Positions 6,881 to 14,564 of a DNA stretch of 16,278 nucleotides are shown piece after piece. The stretch is from NCBI GenBank assembly GCA_949286445.1, contig CASECL010000246.1, forward strand, positions 1-16,278. The letters run 5' to 3'. Source of the DNA: an uncultured bacterium. Lineage in GTDB: Bacteria > Verrucomicrobiota > Lentisphaeria > Victivallales > Victivallaceae. Made by a program: the position numbers and the translations under genes. How positions within the stretch are numbered: position 1 is the stretch's first letter; each line of letters opens with the position of its first letter. The notes under the pieces are model-generated. The model was not told where the DNA came from and made no database searches. It saw only the letters and a list, made by a program, of their open reading frames with translations.

Positions 6881-7659
6881 CAGCACCCTGAGCCACTGAC
6901 GGCGTTCTTTACCAATTCAGCAAAACTGTCCGCTTTCAAAGCAGTTCCGCCAATCAATCCTCCGTCAATATCAGGACAAGCCAGCAACTCAGCAGCATTG
7001 CCGGGCTTCATGCTGCCGCCATACTGAATGCGGATTTTCCCGGCTACTTCATCACCGAACATCGCCCGGACCTTTCCACGAATATGACGATGTGTTTCTT
7101 CCGCCATTTCAGGAGTGGCAGTTTTGCCGGTCCCAATCGCCCACACCGGCTCATAAGCCAGAATGATATTCTCCATATCCGCAGCCGTAAAGCCGCCAAG
7201 TCCGCCCTCCAGCTGACGATCCAGCACCTCGGCAGTACGATTGCTTTCACGCTCTTCAAGGGTTTCACCAATGCACATCATAACCTTGAATCCGCCAGCC
7301 AGCGCAGCCGCAGTGCGGAGATGGACAGTGTGATCAGTTTCACCAAAATACTGACGCCGTTCACTGTGCCCGGTAATAACATACTCCACCCCAAGCTCCT
7401 TAAGCATGCTTACTGAAATTTCCCCGGTGTAGGCACCTGAAGCCTCCCAGTGAACATTCTGCGCCCCAACCTTTATATTACTGCCCTTCGCAGCTTTTAC
7501 CGCAGCAGCAATGGCAGTAAACGGCGGGCAAACCACAATCTCCGCCTTGCAGGGACAAACGTCAGACACCAGCCCGACCAATTCCTTTACCAGAGCTTCC
7601 GCCTCAGCTGCGGTCTTGTTCATCTTCCAGTTTCCGGCAACAACAATCTTTCTTGACAT
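6880..7659 (-). CDS. tpiA: Triosephosphate isomerase
   Basis: The enzyme interconverts dihydroxyacetone phosphate and glyceraldehyde 3-phosphate in glycolysis and gluconeogenesis, in the cytoplasm. All hallmarks are present in 259 residues: substrate-binding N10 and K12 in AGNWKMNK, catalytic H98 in ITGHSERR, catalytic E170 in AYEPVWAIGTG, the mobile loop-6 segment WAIGTGKTA just after it, and the phosphate-binding YGGSMKPGNA (213-222) and GGLIGG (233-238). Length is typical of the family (about 250). The start is ATG at 7659 with AGGAGA at 5-6 nt. The gene appears to form its own transcription unit, with a promoter candidate upstream and a hairpin downstream. Nothing unusual is seen. Confidence 0.98.
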   Translation of the reverse strand: MSRKIVVAGNWKMNKTAAEAEALVKELVGLVSDVCPCKAEIVVCPPFTAIAAAVKAAKGSNIKVGAQNVHWEASGAYTGEISVSMLKELGVEYVITGHSERRQYFGETDHTVHLRTAAALAGGFKVMMCIGETLEERESNRTAEVLDRQLEGGLGGFTAADMENIILAYEPVWAIGTGKTATPEMAEETHRHIRGKVRAMFGDEVAGKIRIQYGGSMKPGNAAELLACPDIDGGLIGGTALKADSFAELVKNAVSGSGC

Positions 7660-7695
7660 GCTTCTCTCCTGATGATTTCTAAAATAATTTCTAAA

Positions 7696-7724
7696 ACAAT
7701 ACTGCCTGTATTATTACTTTTCAA
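7696..7724 (-). promoter_or_regulatory. Promoter candidate for tpiA
   Basis: On the minus strand TTGAAA (7724-7719; five of six) and TATTGT (7701-7696; four of six) are separated by 17 nt. An imperfect hairpin, AATAATAC/GTATTGTT with loop AGGCA, overlaps this site and is followed by TT. The same sequence could therefore instead be a weak terminator for folB. Confidence 0.4.
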
Positions 7725-7741
7725 GTCTAATTATAGCTTTT

Positions 7742-8119
7742 TTAAGGCTTTTTTGCACCAAAATCCCGTTTTCTGACTATTTCCACCCCGATATCCGCCC
7801 CAAACGCAGATGCCATCGGTTTATGTATCGCCAGCCTGACTTCCAACACCGGTTCATATTCCAAAGCCGTGTCCGCAAGCCGCTCCGCCAGACTTTCCAA
7901 CAGCAATGAGCTATTATCCTCAGCAAGTTTTACCAGCCTCTGTTCCAGCTCGGCATAATTAACTGACTTTTCCAGATCATCACTCCTGCCGGCAGCCGAC
8001 AAATCCAGCAGTAATTCCATATCCAGCCGCAGCGGCTGGGAAATTTTCCTCTCCTCCGGGCGGGTGCCTATCACACTTTCCACCCGGAGATCATGTATGA
8101 ATATCTTATCCAATGTCAT
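7742..8119 (-). CDS. folB: Dihydroneopterin aldolase
   Basis: FolB converts 7,8-dihydroneopterin to 6-hydroxymethyl-7,8-dihydropterin and glycolaldehyde in folate synthesis. The 125-residue protein has the family signatures: IFIHDLRVESVIGTRPEER near the N-terminus with the conserved Glu22, VNYAEL with Tyr55, LLESLAERLA with Glu75, and the catalytic Lys100 in AIHKPMA. Numbering closely follows the well-studied S. aureus enzyme. I chose the ATG at 8119 because AAGGAAG stands 4 nt before it and the family begins with a M-D-KI-I--L pattern. A longer in-frame ATG at 8167 would overlap ktrA and add 16 residues unlike the family. It follows ktrA by 16 nt and is the last gene of that run. Confidence 0.93.
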   Translation of the reverse strand: MTLDKIFIHDLRVESVIGTRPEERKISQPLRLDMELLLDLSAAGRSDDLEKSVNYAELEQRLVKLAEDNSSLLLESLAERLADTALEYEPVLEVRLAIHKPMASAFGADIGVEIVRKRDFGAKKP

Positions 8120-8135
8120 AAAACTTCCTTTTCCC

Positions 8136-8786
8136 TTACTGGAAAAGCTCAAGTATTGATTTCTCACTGCCGAATACCGTCAGCTGATCTCCCTTTACCA
8201 GCCGGGTATCTGGATTCCAGATGCTCTCCGGTGTCCCCCCAGGCTTGCGGATAAGCAACACTGTTATATTATAGCGGTTGCGCAAATCGAGTTCCCGCAG
8301 GCTTTTACCGTCCATCTCCTCCGGCACAAACACCTCAGCAATAGCCGAACCTTTGAAATCAAACATATCAGTAATGTTGTCCATCGTCAGACGGCGGGAT
8401 AACCGTTCAGCCACATCGTAATCCGGCTGAATTATCTCATCCGCTCCCAGACGGGACAATATCCGCCCCTGCACATCACTGGAGGCCTTGGCGTAAACTT
8501 TTTTTGCCCCCTCCTGTTTCAGATAGGTAAGCGCAAGGACCTGATCCTCAAAATGAGAACTCATCCCTAAAATTACCGCATCAAATTTTTTTACATTCAG
8601 TTCCTTGATAACTTCCAGAGAACTGGCATCCGCGATAATGCATTCGGTAATGGTGTCTTTCAACTCCTCCACCCTTACCCGGTCAGAGTCAACCGCCACC
8701 ACATTGCTGCCCGCGGCGTGAAGTTCCCGGGCCAGCTTGGAGCCAAACGCACCAAGTCCAAACACCGCGTAATTGCTCTCCTTCAT
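8136..8786 (-). CDS. ktrA: Potassium uptake regulatory subunit KtrA (TrkA family)
   Basis: This is the cytoplasmic nucleotide-gated RCK subunit that controls the KtrB potassium channel-like transporter. The 216-residue chain carries one RCK_N Rossmann domain with the dinucleotide motif FGLGAFG (residues 9-15) and an acidic VDSD at the end of the second strand, followed by one RCK_C domain (about 140-216). A single RCK pair is the KtrA size (about 220 residues), unlike E. coli TrkA, which has two pairs. The start is ATG at 8786, supported by AGAGG 8 nt upstream and by the position of the Rossmann motif; a GTG at 8837 is in frame but would add an atypical 17-residue extension. The gene follows ktrB by 58 nt. 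Whether ATP/ADP or NAD(H) gates it cannot be read from the motif alone. Confidence 0.93.
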   Translation of the reverse strand: MKESNYAVFGLGAFGSKLARELHAAGSNVVAVDSDRVRVEELKDTITECIIADASSLEVIKELNVKKFDAVILGMSSHFEDQVLALTYLKQEGAKKVYAKASSDVQGRILSRLGADEIIQPDYDVAERLSRRLTMDNITDMFDFKGSAIAEVFVPEEMDGKSLRELDLRNRYNITVLLIRKPGGTPESIWNPDTRLVKGDQLTVFGSEKSILELFQ

Positions 8787-8844
8787 TCTGATACCTCTGA
8801 TATTTTTTATCTGTTCAACTCTTCCATCCGCCGGCACTACGGAT

Positions 8845-10140
8845 TTATCCCAGAACCACCCGTTCTTCCGGATATTCCAGCTTGCTGTTTTTCTCCCGCC
8901 CCATCAGAAACAGCAGCAGGGTAAACGGCCCGACCCGGCCGATAAACATATAAAGTGAAATCAGCAGTTTTCCTGCCAATGTCAATTTCCCGGTGGTTCC
9001 CAGACTCAACCCCACCGTACCGAACGCGGAAATAACCTCAAATCCAGATTGGTGAAATGTTTCATCCGGCATCACGGACACAAAAAGAAACAGCCCGACA
9101 CCCACCATAATCAAGTAGATAACCACCACCACAAACGCACGCAATACCAGCGTATTCGGCACCTTGCGGTAAAACAACAGGGTAAAACGGTTCCCCTTGA
9201 TAACACTCACCATTGCCGCCACCGCCAGGCCTACCGCAGTAACCTTCATCCCTCCCCCCGTAGATCCCGGAGCCGCGCCGATCAGCATCAGAATTTCAAG
9301 CACGATTATTGAATTTGGCGACAGCAAATTCAAATTAACTGAGTTAAAACCGGCTGTTCTCGCCGTTACCGACTGAAAAAAAGCATCTCCCCACGGCAGT
9401 AATTCCGAGTCAAAGAGTTTCAGCAACAGTGTTCCTCCCGCCAGCAGCAGCACCGTCATCAGAACAACCAGTTTACTGTTGACACTCAAACGGCGTTCCG
9501 GGTATCTGGCTTTCATTGCAATATCGTAAACCACATAAAAACCGATGCCTCCCAGAATAATCATTACCGCCACCGCTATCTTGATATAAAGATTGGCGGA
9601 AATCAAACTGTCATCCATCGGACTTATCCCCGCATTGCAGAACGCTGAAACCGAGTGAAACACCGAATAATACACCGCCCGGAACCATGGCATATCCATC
9701 ATCAGAAATCCCGGCAGCATCACCAGCATTCCCGCAATCTCGCTGAAAAGCGTGTAACGCAATACTGTTTTCAGCAAACCCTCCGTACCGCTCAGGGGAG
9801 AGTCATTCAAGTTTGACATCATCAGCGTGCTGGACACACTCATTTCCCTCCCCAGCAGCAGAAGAATTGAAGAGGACAAAGACATCACCCCCAGCCCGCC
9901 CAGCTGAATCAGCGCAAGAATGATCAACTGTCCCGCTCCGGAAAAATGCGATGTGGACACCGTGCTTAATCCGGTTACACACACCGCGCTGGTGGCGGTA
10001 AAAAGCGAATCAGCCCAGCTGATTGATTTTCCCGGATCCATCATCCAGGGCAGCTTCAACAGCAGAGTCCCGCCGCCGATCAACAGCAGAAACGAGACAA
10101 TGAAATACAACTGACTGCGTTTTATAAAATTGCCATGCAT
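8845..10140 (-). CDS. ktrB: Potassium transporter KtrB (TrkH family)
   Basis: KtrB is the membrane pore of a sodium-dependent potassium uptake system. The 431-residue protein is highly hydrophobic and shows the four M1-P-M2 repeats of the superfamily, each with a filter glycine: TSAVCVTGLS (50-59), SVSAFCNAGIS (163-173), TARTAGFNSV (259-268) and ISAFGTVGLS (370-379). The segment PGSTGGGMK (291-299) lies in the third-repeat M2 region, where KtrB has its flexible gating loop. The C-terminus, YPEERVVLG, has the typical KtrB ending. Length matches KtrB (about 445) better than the longer TrkH. The start is ATG at 10140 with GGAG 9 nt upstream, 22 nt after the LptE-like gene. The ktrA partner follows directly. 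Confidence 0.95.
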   Translation of the reverse strand: MHGNFIKRSQLYFIVSFLLLIGGGTLLLKLPWMMDPGKSISWADSLFTATSAVCVTGLSTVSTSHFSGAGQLIILALIQLGGLGVMSLSSSILLLLGREMSVSSTLMMSNLNDSPLSGTEGLLKTVLRYTLFSEIAGMLVMLPGFLMMDMPWFRAVYYSVFHSVSAFCNAGISPMDDSLISANLYIKIAVAVMIILGGIGFYVVYDIAMKARYPERRLSVNSKLVVLMTVLLLAGGTLLLKLFDSELLPWGDAFFQSVTARTAGFNSVNLNLLSPNSIIVLEILMLIGAAPGSTGGGMKVTAVGLAVAAMVSVIKGNRFTLLFYRKVPNTLVLRAFVVVVIYLIMVGVGLFLFVSVMPDETFHQSGFEVISAFGTVGLSLGTTGKLTLAGKLLISLYMFIGRVGPFTLLLFLMGREKNSKLEYPEERVVLG

Positions 10141-10162
10141 TTTTGTCCGCTCCGGTAACGTT

Positions 10163-10672
10163 TTACCACCCTTCGGTCACCTGATTGACAATATTCACCG
10201 CGGCATCATAAGCCGCCTGGCGAACCCCCTGCAACTGATTGGTAGTCATATCTGCCTGAACCTGAAAATTGGAAACTCCCTGCGCACTGCCCTTGAGTAT
10301 CGGCGCACTGCGCCCCGGCATTACCACAGAGTACTCGATATTGATCGTCGCCTGCCATTCCCGGGGAATGAAGACATTGTCATCATTATCATTGGATATG
10401 CTGGTAACTTCAGCAAATGCCACGCTGGTAACCCGGGCATAAATTATACTGTCTGCTTCATCCATATCCACCAGACGGAGCGAACCATTAACCATGAAAC
10501 GTTCACATAAAGCCCCCCGCACCTGAGCGGCAGCATTGTAGGAAACCGTGTCATTGACCACTTGCCCCACTGCAATAGTCTTGATCTGCGGGTGCATCAT
10601 TGACCCGACATGGTAGCAGGATGAACAAAATAAGGTTATCGCCGCCGCGGCAAAAATAATTGCTGTTTTCAT
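10163..10672 (-). CDS. lptE: LptE-like outer membrane lipoprotein
   Basis: The 169-residue protein begins with a lipoprotein signal: MKTAI, a hydrophobic core, and LFCSSC, with the probable lipidated cysteine at C19. The mature part resembles the LptE family: YHVGSM directly after the cysteine, a strand IKTIAVGQVVNDT, a helix (AAQVRGALCERF), then ADSIIYARVTSV and later strand pairs. LptE plugs the LptD barrel and helps insert lipopolysaccharide into the outer membrane. If correct, it implies an LPS-type outer membrane. The ATG at 10672 overlaps the stop of the BamD-like gene by 4 nt (ATGA) and has AAGGTG upstream, so the two are probably translationally coupled. Sequence similarity in this family is low, so the name is a family-level call; another small outer membrane lipoprotein is the alternative. 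Confidence 0.7.
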   Translation of the reverse strand: MKTAIIFAAAAITLFCSSCYHVGSMMHPQIKTIAVGQVVNDTVSYNAAAQVRGALCERFMVNGSLRLVDMDEADSIIYARVTSVAFAEVTSISNDNDDNVFIPREWQATINIEYSVVMPGRSAPILKGSAQGVSNFQVQADMTTNQLQGVRQAAYDAAVNIVNQVTEGW

Positions 10673-11757
10673 TTATTCACCTTGTCAACGCGAATCGCGC
10701 CGCCTTTCAGATCATAGATGGGAAGAAGATATTTTCCATTGCTGTTTTCCGGAACAATCAGCAGTTTCCGGGGTTCGGGAGGTATGGAATAAACCTGATA
10801 TTCATGCTCCCGTTTTTCCACCGCCGGAACAGTCCGGGCCGGAAGATAGGTCTTGTCTATCTCGGTTAAAAGTTCCTCTGACCTGGCGGCAGATGTGGAA
10901 TCCGGATAATCCTGCAAAACCTCCGCCAGGTAACGGCCTGCCGCATCCGGCCGTCCGATACGGCGGTAATATTGAGCGGTATCCAGCAGACGCTTAGCCT
11001 GGACATCCTTCAATTTTAATTCCATCTTATGCACCCAGGTCAATTCCGGAGAATCCGGATATTTTGTCCGGAACTCCCTGAACTGAGCCATCGCCTCCCG
11101 GGCAAATTCACCGTCGCCGTCACCACGGAGAGCTTTGTTGTAATATATTTCCCCCAGCATCAGATAGGAATATTTATGTTCCCGGCTGTCCGGATAATCC
11201 GACTGCAGTTTTTTCATCTGTACTACTGCCTCATCCCCTTTGTTTTCGTCCAGCAGCCGCAGGGCAAGACGCAGTCTCGCATTGGAAGCGCGGGGTGAAA
11301 ACGGTGCCAGCTCTATTGCACGGGTGTAAACTTCAATCGTCCGGTCCGGCTCTGTCATCCAGGGTATGAAACGCAACGCCCAGAAAGAGGGTTCCCTTTT
11401 CCCGCCGTAAAACTCGTCCCCAATGCAGTAAATCCGGTCAATCAGCGCGGCACTGTCCACGCTGGCACTGTGCCGGGTCAGAAGAGTATTCAACGCTTCA
11501 TATTCACGGTAAATCAATTCACACCGCCGGAAATTCTCTGCCGCTTTAAGCAGGGAATTGGCTTTTAATGTCTGATTTTCCGCCTCAAATTCAGCCTTCA
11601 AATACTCCTTGGCCGCGCTGTAATAGGACTTATCCGCCTCATCTGCCGCGGCTTCTTTTATTCTCTCATTGGCCTCGGCATCTCCGGCAGCAGCGGAAAA
11701 AACCACCGACAATCCCAAAAACACCGATATCCCAATTTTTTTTATCCGGCAGGTCAA
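10669..11757 (-). CDS. BamD-like periplasmic TPR protein
   Basis: This 362-residue secreted protein has a signal peptide (basic TCRIKK, hydrophobic core 8-23, likely cleavage after AAA near residue 24) and an array of helical repeats. Three YPDS motifs end repeat helices at 188-191, 233-236 and 284-287, the pattern of BamD/YbgF-type TPRs (for example YTRAIELAPFSPRASNARLRLA). BamD is part of the machine that inserts barrel proteins into the outer membrane. Unlike true BamD, there is no cysteine at the cleavage site, so it is probably soluble. The C-terminal 60 residues are a non-TPR tail. The start is TTG at 11757 behind AGGAGAAGG, and it is the only start that supplies the signal peptide. Coupling to the LptE-like gene supports an outer membrane biogenesis role. 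A general TPR scaffold is the alternative. Confidence 0.72.
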   Translation of the reverse strand: MTCRIKKIGISVFLGLSVVFSAAAGDAEANERIKEAAADEADKSYYSAAKEYLKAEFEAENQTLKANSLLKAAENFRRCELIYREYEALNTLLTRHSASVDSAALIDRIYCIGDEFYGGKREPSFWALRFIPWMTEPDRTIEVYTRAIELAPFSPRASNARLRLALRLLDENKGDEAVVQMKKLQSDYPDSREHKYSYLMLGEIYYNKALRGDGDGEFAREAMAQFREFRTKYPDSPELTWVHKMELKLKDVQAKRLLDTAQYYRRIGRPDAAGRYLAEVLQDYPDSTSAARSEELLTEIDKTYLPARTVPAVEKREHEYQVYSIPPEPRKLLIVPENSNGKYLLPIYDLKGGAIRVDKVNK

Positions 11758-11831
11758 TTTTCCTTCTCCTAAAAATTTACCATCGCTGAATCAATTTGCA
11801 TTCCAATTCCAAGCTGAAATACGACCCATTT

Positions 11832-12347
11832 TCAGAGCTCTTTCAGCACCGCTACTTCATCGCAGCATTCCCGCTTCGGGCAATTCACGCAGTCGCTCCA
11901 GATTTTCTCCGGAAAAAGCGACTTGTCAACCGTCTTGAACCCCAGGCGGGTAAAAAAATCCGGCCGTACCGTAAGCGCAAAAAGCCGGGTTCCGAGTTTC
12001 TCCTCCTTGAGTCTCTTCTCCAGAAAAGACACCAGTTTCCGCCCCACCCCTTTCCGGTGACAGCTTTCATCCACTGCCAGTGAACGTACTTCGTAAAGAC
12101 CTCCTCCAAAATCTCTCGCCGCAGCGCACCCCGCCAGCTTTGCTTCACCTTCTGACATATCTGCACTGCCCCCCGCAACGTCAGAAACAGAACACGGCAA
12201 TACCGCTACGCAGAAATTGCCAAGATACTTTTTTATATCTTCCGCATCCCTGGGCAGCATAACTCCGCGGCCGGCAAAAAAATTCACCAGCCGGACAATT
12301 TCCGGAATGTCATTTTCTGTTGCCCGGCGAACCAGCAGGTTTTTCAC
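11832..12347 (-). CDS. ArgA-type GNAT N-acetyltransferase
   Basis: This is a 171-residue GNAT-fold protein. The N-terminal RRATENDIPEIVRLVNFFAGRGVMLPR (7-33), EVRSLAVD (86-93), the acetyl-CoA loop RKGVGRKL (98-105), FALTVRPDFFTRLGF (123-137) and the C-terminal KIWSDCVNCPKRECCDE (148-164) form the pattern of short stand-alone N-acetylglutamate synthase-like enzymes, related to the acetyltransferase domain of ArgA. The likely reaction is acetylation of glutamate at the start of arginine synthesis; the substrate is inferred. The conserved cysteines C153, C156, C161 and C162 may bind a metal or be structural. A Ser/Gly/Asp-rich segment (51-68) between the strands before LAGCAA is longer than usual. 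The start is GTG at 12347, overlapping the accA stop by 4 nt (GTGA), with GAGGAG upstream. Confidence 0.8.
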   Translation of the reverse strand: MKNLLVRRATENDIPEIVRLVNFFAGRGVMLPRDAEDIKKYLGNFCVAVLPCSVSDVAGGSADMSEGEAKLAGCAAARDFGGGLYEVRSLAVDESCHRKGVGRKLVSFLEKRLKEEKLGTRLFALTVRPDFFTRLGFKTVDKSLFPEKIWSDCVNCPKRECCDEVAVLKEL

Positions 12348-13312
12348 TCTCCGCTACGCTCCTCTGCAAATTCACCCATCTTGCGGAATTTTTCGTAACG
12401 CTGTTCACGAAGTTTTCTGCCTGACCACTTGCACAGCTCAGACAACTGGCAGGAAAGTTCCTCTCCCAGATTGGCCGCCGCCGCCGCAAAATCCCGCTGT
12501 GCCCCGCCGAACGGCTCCGGCACCACCGCATCGGCAATGCCAAGCTCCAGAAGTTTTGCTGAAGTAAGCTGGAGCGCATCCGCTGCCTGAGGAGCAAACT
12601 TGCGATCCTTCCACAATATCGCCGCACAACCCTCCGGGGTTATCACAGAGTAATAAGCATTTTCCATAATCAGAATACGGTTGCCGACACCAATTCCGAT
12701 CGCTCCGCCGGAACCGCCTTCACCGATTACTACTGAAATCACCGGCACACTCAGAGAAAACATATCCCGTAAATTTGACGCAATCGCTTCGGCAATATGT
12801 CTTTCTTCTGAAGCCACGCCGGGAAATGCTCCCGGGGTGTCAATAAAAGTTATAATCGGCACCTTTACTTTATCAGCCAGATGCATCAAACGCATTGCCT
12901 TGCGATATCCTTCCGGATTCGGCCAGCCGAAGTTACGGTAAACATTTGACCGCATATCGCGGCCCTTTTGCGTGCCGATTATCATGATTTTACGGTCATG
13001 GAAACGGGCAAAACCTCCGACTACCGCCTTGTCATCACTGAAACGGCGGTCACCGTGAAGCTCAATAAAATCCTTGAACAGCAATTCAATATACTCCAGA
13101 GTATAAGGCCGCTCCGGATGGCGGGCCAGTTGAACCTGCTGCCAGGGGGAAAGATTGGAATATATCTCCCGTTCTTTAGCTTCAATTTCTCCCATCATGG
13201 CAAGCACGGCAGAACTTTTGATATTATTTCCCACGCAGTGATCAATCATATCCTGCAATTTCTTCCGCAATTCCACCAGCGGTTTTTCAAATTCCAGATA
13301 AAACTCAGGCAT
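12344..13312 (-). CDS. accA: Acetyl-CoA carboxylase carboxyltransferase subunit alpha
   Basis: AccA with AccD transfers the carboxyl group from carboxybiotin to acetyl-CoA, giving malonyl-CoA for fatty acid synthesis. The 322-residue protein (E. coli 319) shows the family blocks: EFYLEFEKPLVELRKKL at the N-terminus, LARHPERPYTLEYI, the DRRFSDD region, IGTQKGRD, the crotonase-fold core ITFIDTPGAFPG, and the oxyanion-hole Gly-rich GEGGSGGAIG followed by NAYYSVITPEGCA. I chose the ATG at 13312 because AAGGAG lies 6 nt upstream and family proteins begin just before EFYLEFE. An in-frame ATG at 13336 would overlap the upstream gene. It begins 13 nt after the L,D-transpeptidase stop. No accD is in the window. 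Confidence 0.97.
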   Translation of the reverse strand: MPEFYLEFEKPLVELRKKLQDMIDHCVGNNIKSSAVLAMMGEIEAKEREIYSNLSPWQQVQLARHPERPYTLEYIELLFKDFIELHGDRRFSDDKAVVGGFARFHDRKIMIIGTQKGRDMRSNVYRNFGWPNPEGYRKAMRLMHLADKVKVPIITFIDTPGAFPGVASEERHIAEAIASNLRDMFSLSVPVISVVIGEGGSGGAIGIGVGNRILIMENAYYSVITPEGCAAILWKDRKFAPQAADALQLTSAKLLELGIADAVVPEPFGGAQRDFAAAAANLGEELSCQLSELCKWSGRKLREQRYEKFRKMGEFAEERSGE

Positions 13313-13325
13313 AAAAAGCTCCTTG

Positions 13326-14483
13326 TCACTTTTCAATCAGGATTTCGCTGTTTATCGGCAGAAGCATATAAAGCTCTTCCACCTCAGCGTTTTTCATTCT
13401 TATACAGCCGTGGGACAACGATTTGCCCACAGTGCTTTCGTCCCGGGAGCCGTGTATTCCGTACCCGGTCGGACGATTTTCCGCATTATTGAGTGCTATG
13501 TAGCGGGTGCCCAGCTGATTTTCCTCGCTGTCCGGGGAAACTTCCCGGCCGTCACCGGGATACCAGACCGGGGTTTTAAGCTTTTCACCCACCGTAAATT
13601 TCCCCAGCGGGGTACGCCCCTGTCTGCCCACACCGATTTCATATATTTTGAAGAGCTTCCCATCCCGGTAGAGTTTCAAAATCCGGGCCTCTTTGGATAT
13701 GCGCACCGAGAACACCCCGGGAACGTATTTAAGACGCTGTCCCCATTTAATCAGATTGGCATTTTTGATATTGTTTAAATAAATCAGACTGTCGGCGGTT
13801 ACTTTAAGTTTACGGGAAATACGGGACAAATTGTCGCCGCCGCCGACCTGGTAATAAGAATAAAAATCCCTGCCGCCGGAAACATAATTTTTCATGGAAA
13901 GTTTGCCCAGGGCTTCTCCGGCAAAAATGTAATCTTCTGAATTTTCCACCGCCTCTGCAACCAGACGGCGGAGCTCGTTTTCATCTTCTTTTTCCAGTGC
14001 GGAGGTTACTTTGGTGCGGAAATCCTCCGCCGCTTCTCCGGTCAATCCGGCCGGGCGTTTCAAAGGAGTTTCCTTAAAATCACCGATCCAGGGTTTGCCT
14101 TTTTCCGGCTCTTCGGTGGGAACATCCTCATTTTCTGCCGGTCCGGCTTCGACCTTCAAGGGTTCTTCACTTTTTCCTTTTTCTTCTTCCACCTCAACCG
14201 ACTGCTCATCTCCGGATACTGCCGCGCCGCTTCCGGAGGCATTTCCATTTAACAGATCCGTTTCCGCTCCGCCAACGGGATTTATCTCCTCCACCGGAGG
14301 AACATTTGACACTTCACCGGCAGGAGCAGACGTTCCGGCCGGATTTTCATTTCCTCCGGTCTCACGGCCGCTTCTCACCAGCAGGAAAATCACCCCCGCG
14401 GTAACCAGTACCACCGCCAGGAATATCCAGAATATCCGGGCTGAAGAAGATTTTCTGGACTCGCCGTCGAATTCGTAATGCAT
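13326..14483 (-). CDS. Membrane-anchored LysM L,D-transpeptidase (YkuD family)
   Basis: This 385-residue envelope enzyme has a short cytoplasmic N-terminus, one membrane anchor (about 17-36), a long acidic Glu/Pro/Gly-rich linker (about 40-135), a helical region (145-195), a LysM peptidoglycan-binding domain (about 208-254, YYQVGGGDNLSRISRKLKV) and a C-terminal YkuD catalytic domain (257-384). Catalytic residues are visible: H344 in GIHGSR and the nucleophile C360 in SHGCIRM with R362. The family makes 3-3 cross-links in peptidoglycan or attaches lipoproteins to it, so the organism should have peptidoglycan. A candidate promoter lies upstream, and accA follows closely. Cross-linking versus lipoprotein attachment cannot be separated from the sequence. 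The start is ATG at 14483. Confidence 0.92.
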   Translation of the reverse strand: MHYEFDGESRKSSSARIFWIFLAVVLVTAGVIFLLVRSGRETGGNENPAGTSAPAGEVSNVPPVEEINPVGGAETDLLNGNASGSGAAVSGDEQSVEVEEEKGKSEEPLKVEAGPAENEDVPTEEPEKGKPWIGDFKETPLKRPAGLTGEAAEDFRTKVTSALEKEDENELRRLVAEAVENSEDYIFAGEALGKLSMKNYVSGGRDFYSYYQVGGGDNLSRISRKLKVTADSLIYLNNIKNANLIKWGQRLKYVPGVFSVRISKEARILKLYRDGKLFKIYEIGVGRQGRTPLGKFTVGEKLKTPVWYPGDGREVSPDSEENQLGTRYIALNNAENRPTGYGIHGSRDESTVGKSLSHGCIRMKNAEVEELYMLLPINSEILIEK

Positions 14484-14535
14484 TTCCGCCTGCTGTCACT
14501 CCACGGTTAAAAGTTTAATATTCAAACACAAACTT

Positions 14536-14564
14536 AATATACACCGTCATCGGTGATTTTTCAA
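14536..14564 (-). promoter_or_regulatory. Promoter candidate for the L,D-transpeptidase-accA-GNAT unit
   Basis: On the minus strand TTGAAA (14564-14559) and TATATT (14541-14536), each five of six matches, are exactly 17 nt apart. The -35 box overlaps the rlmH stop codon. Transcription would start near 14529, about 45 nt before the ATG. A small hairpin (CACCG, loop ATGA, CGGTG) lies in the spacer; it has no T-run, so it is not a convincing rlmH terminator. Confidence 0.5.

Noticed and set aside
8787..8837. Longer KtrA start (GTG at 8837)
   Set aside because: It would add 17 residues ahead of the Rossmann strand, which family members lack, while the ATG at 8786 has AGAGG at good spacing.
11813..11847. 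Inverted repeat GCTGAAA/TTTCAGC at the end of the GNAT gene
   Set aside because: The stem is short with a long loop, an alternative pairing competes, and no T-run follows on the minus strand, so a terminator call is not supported.
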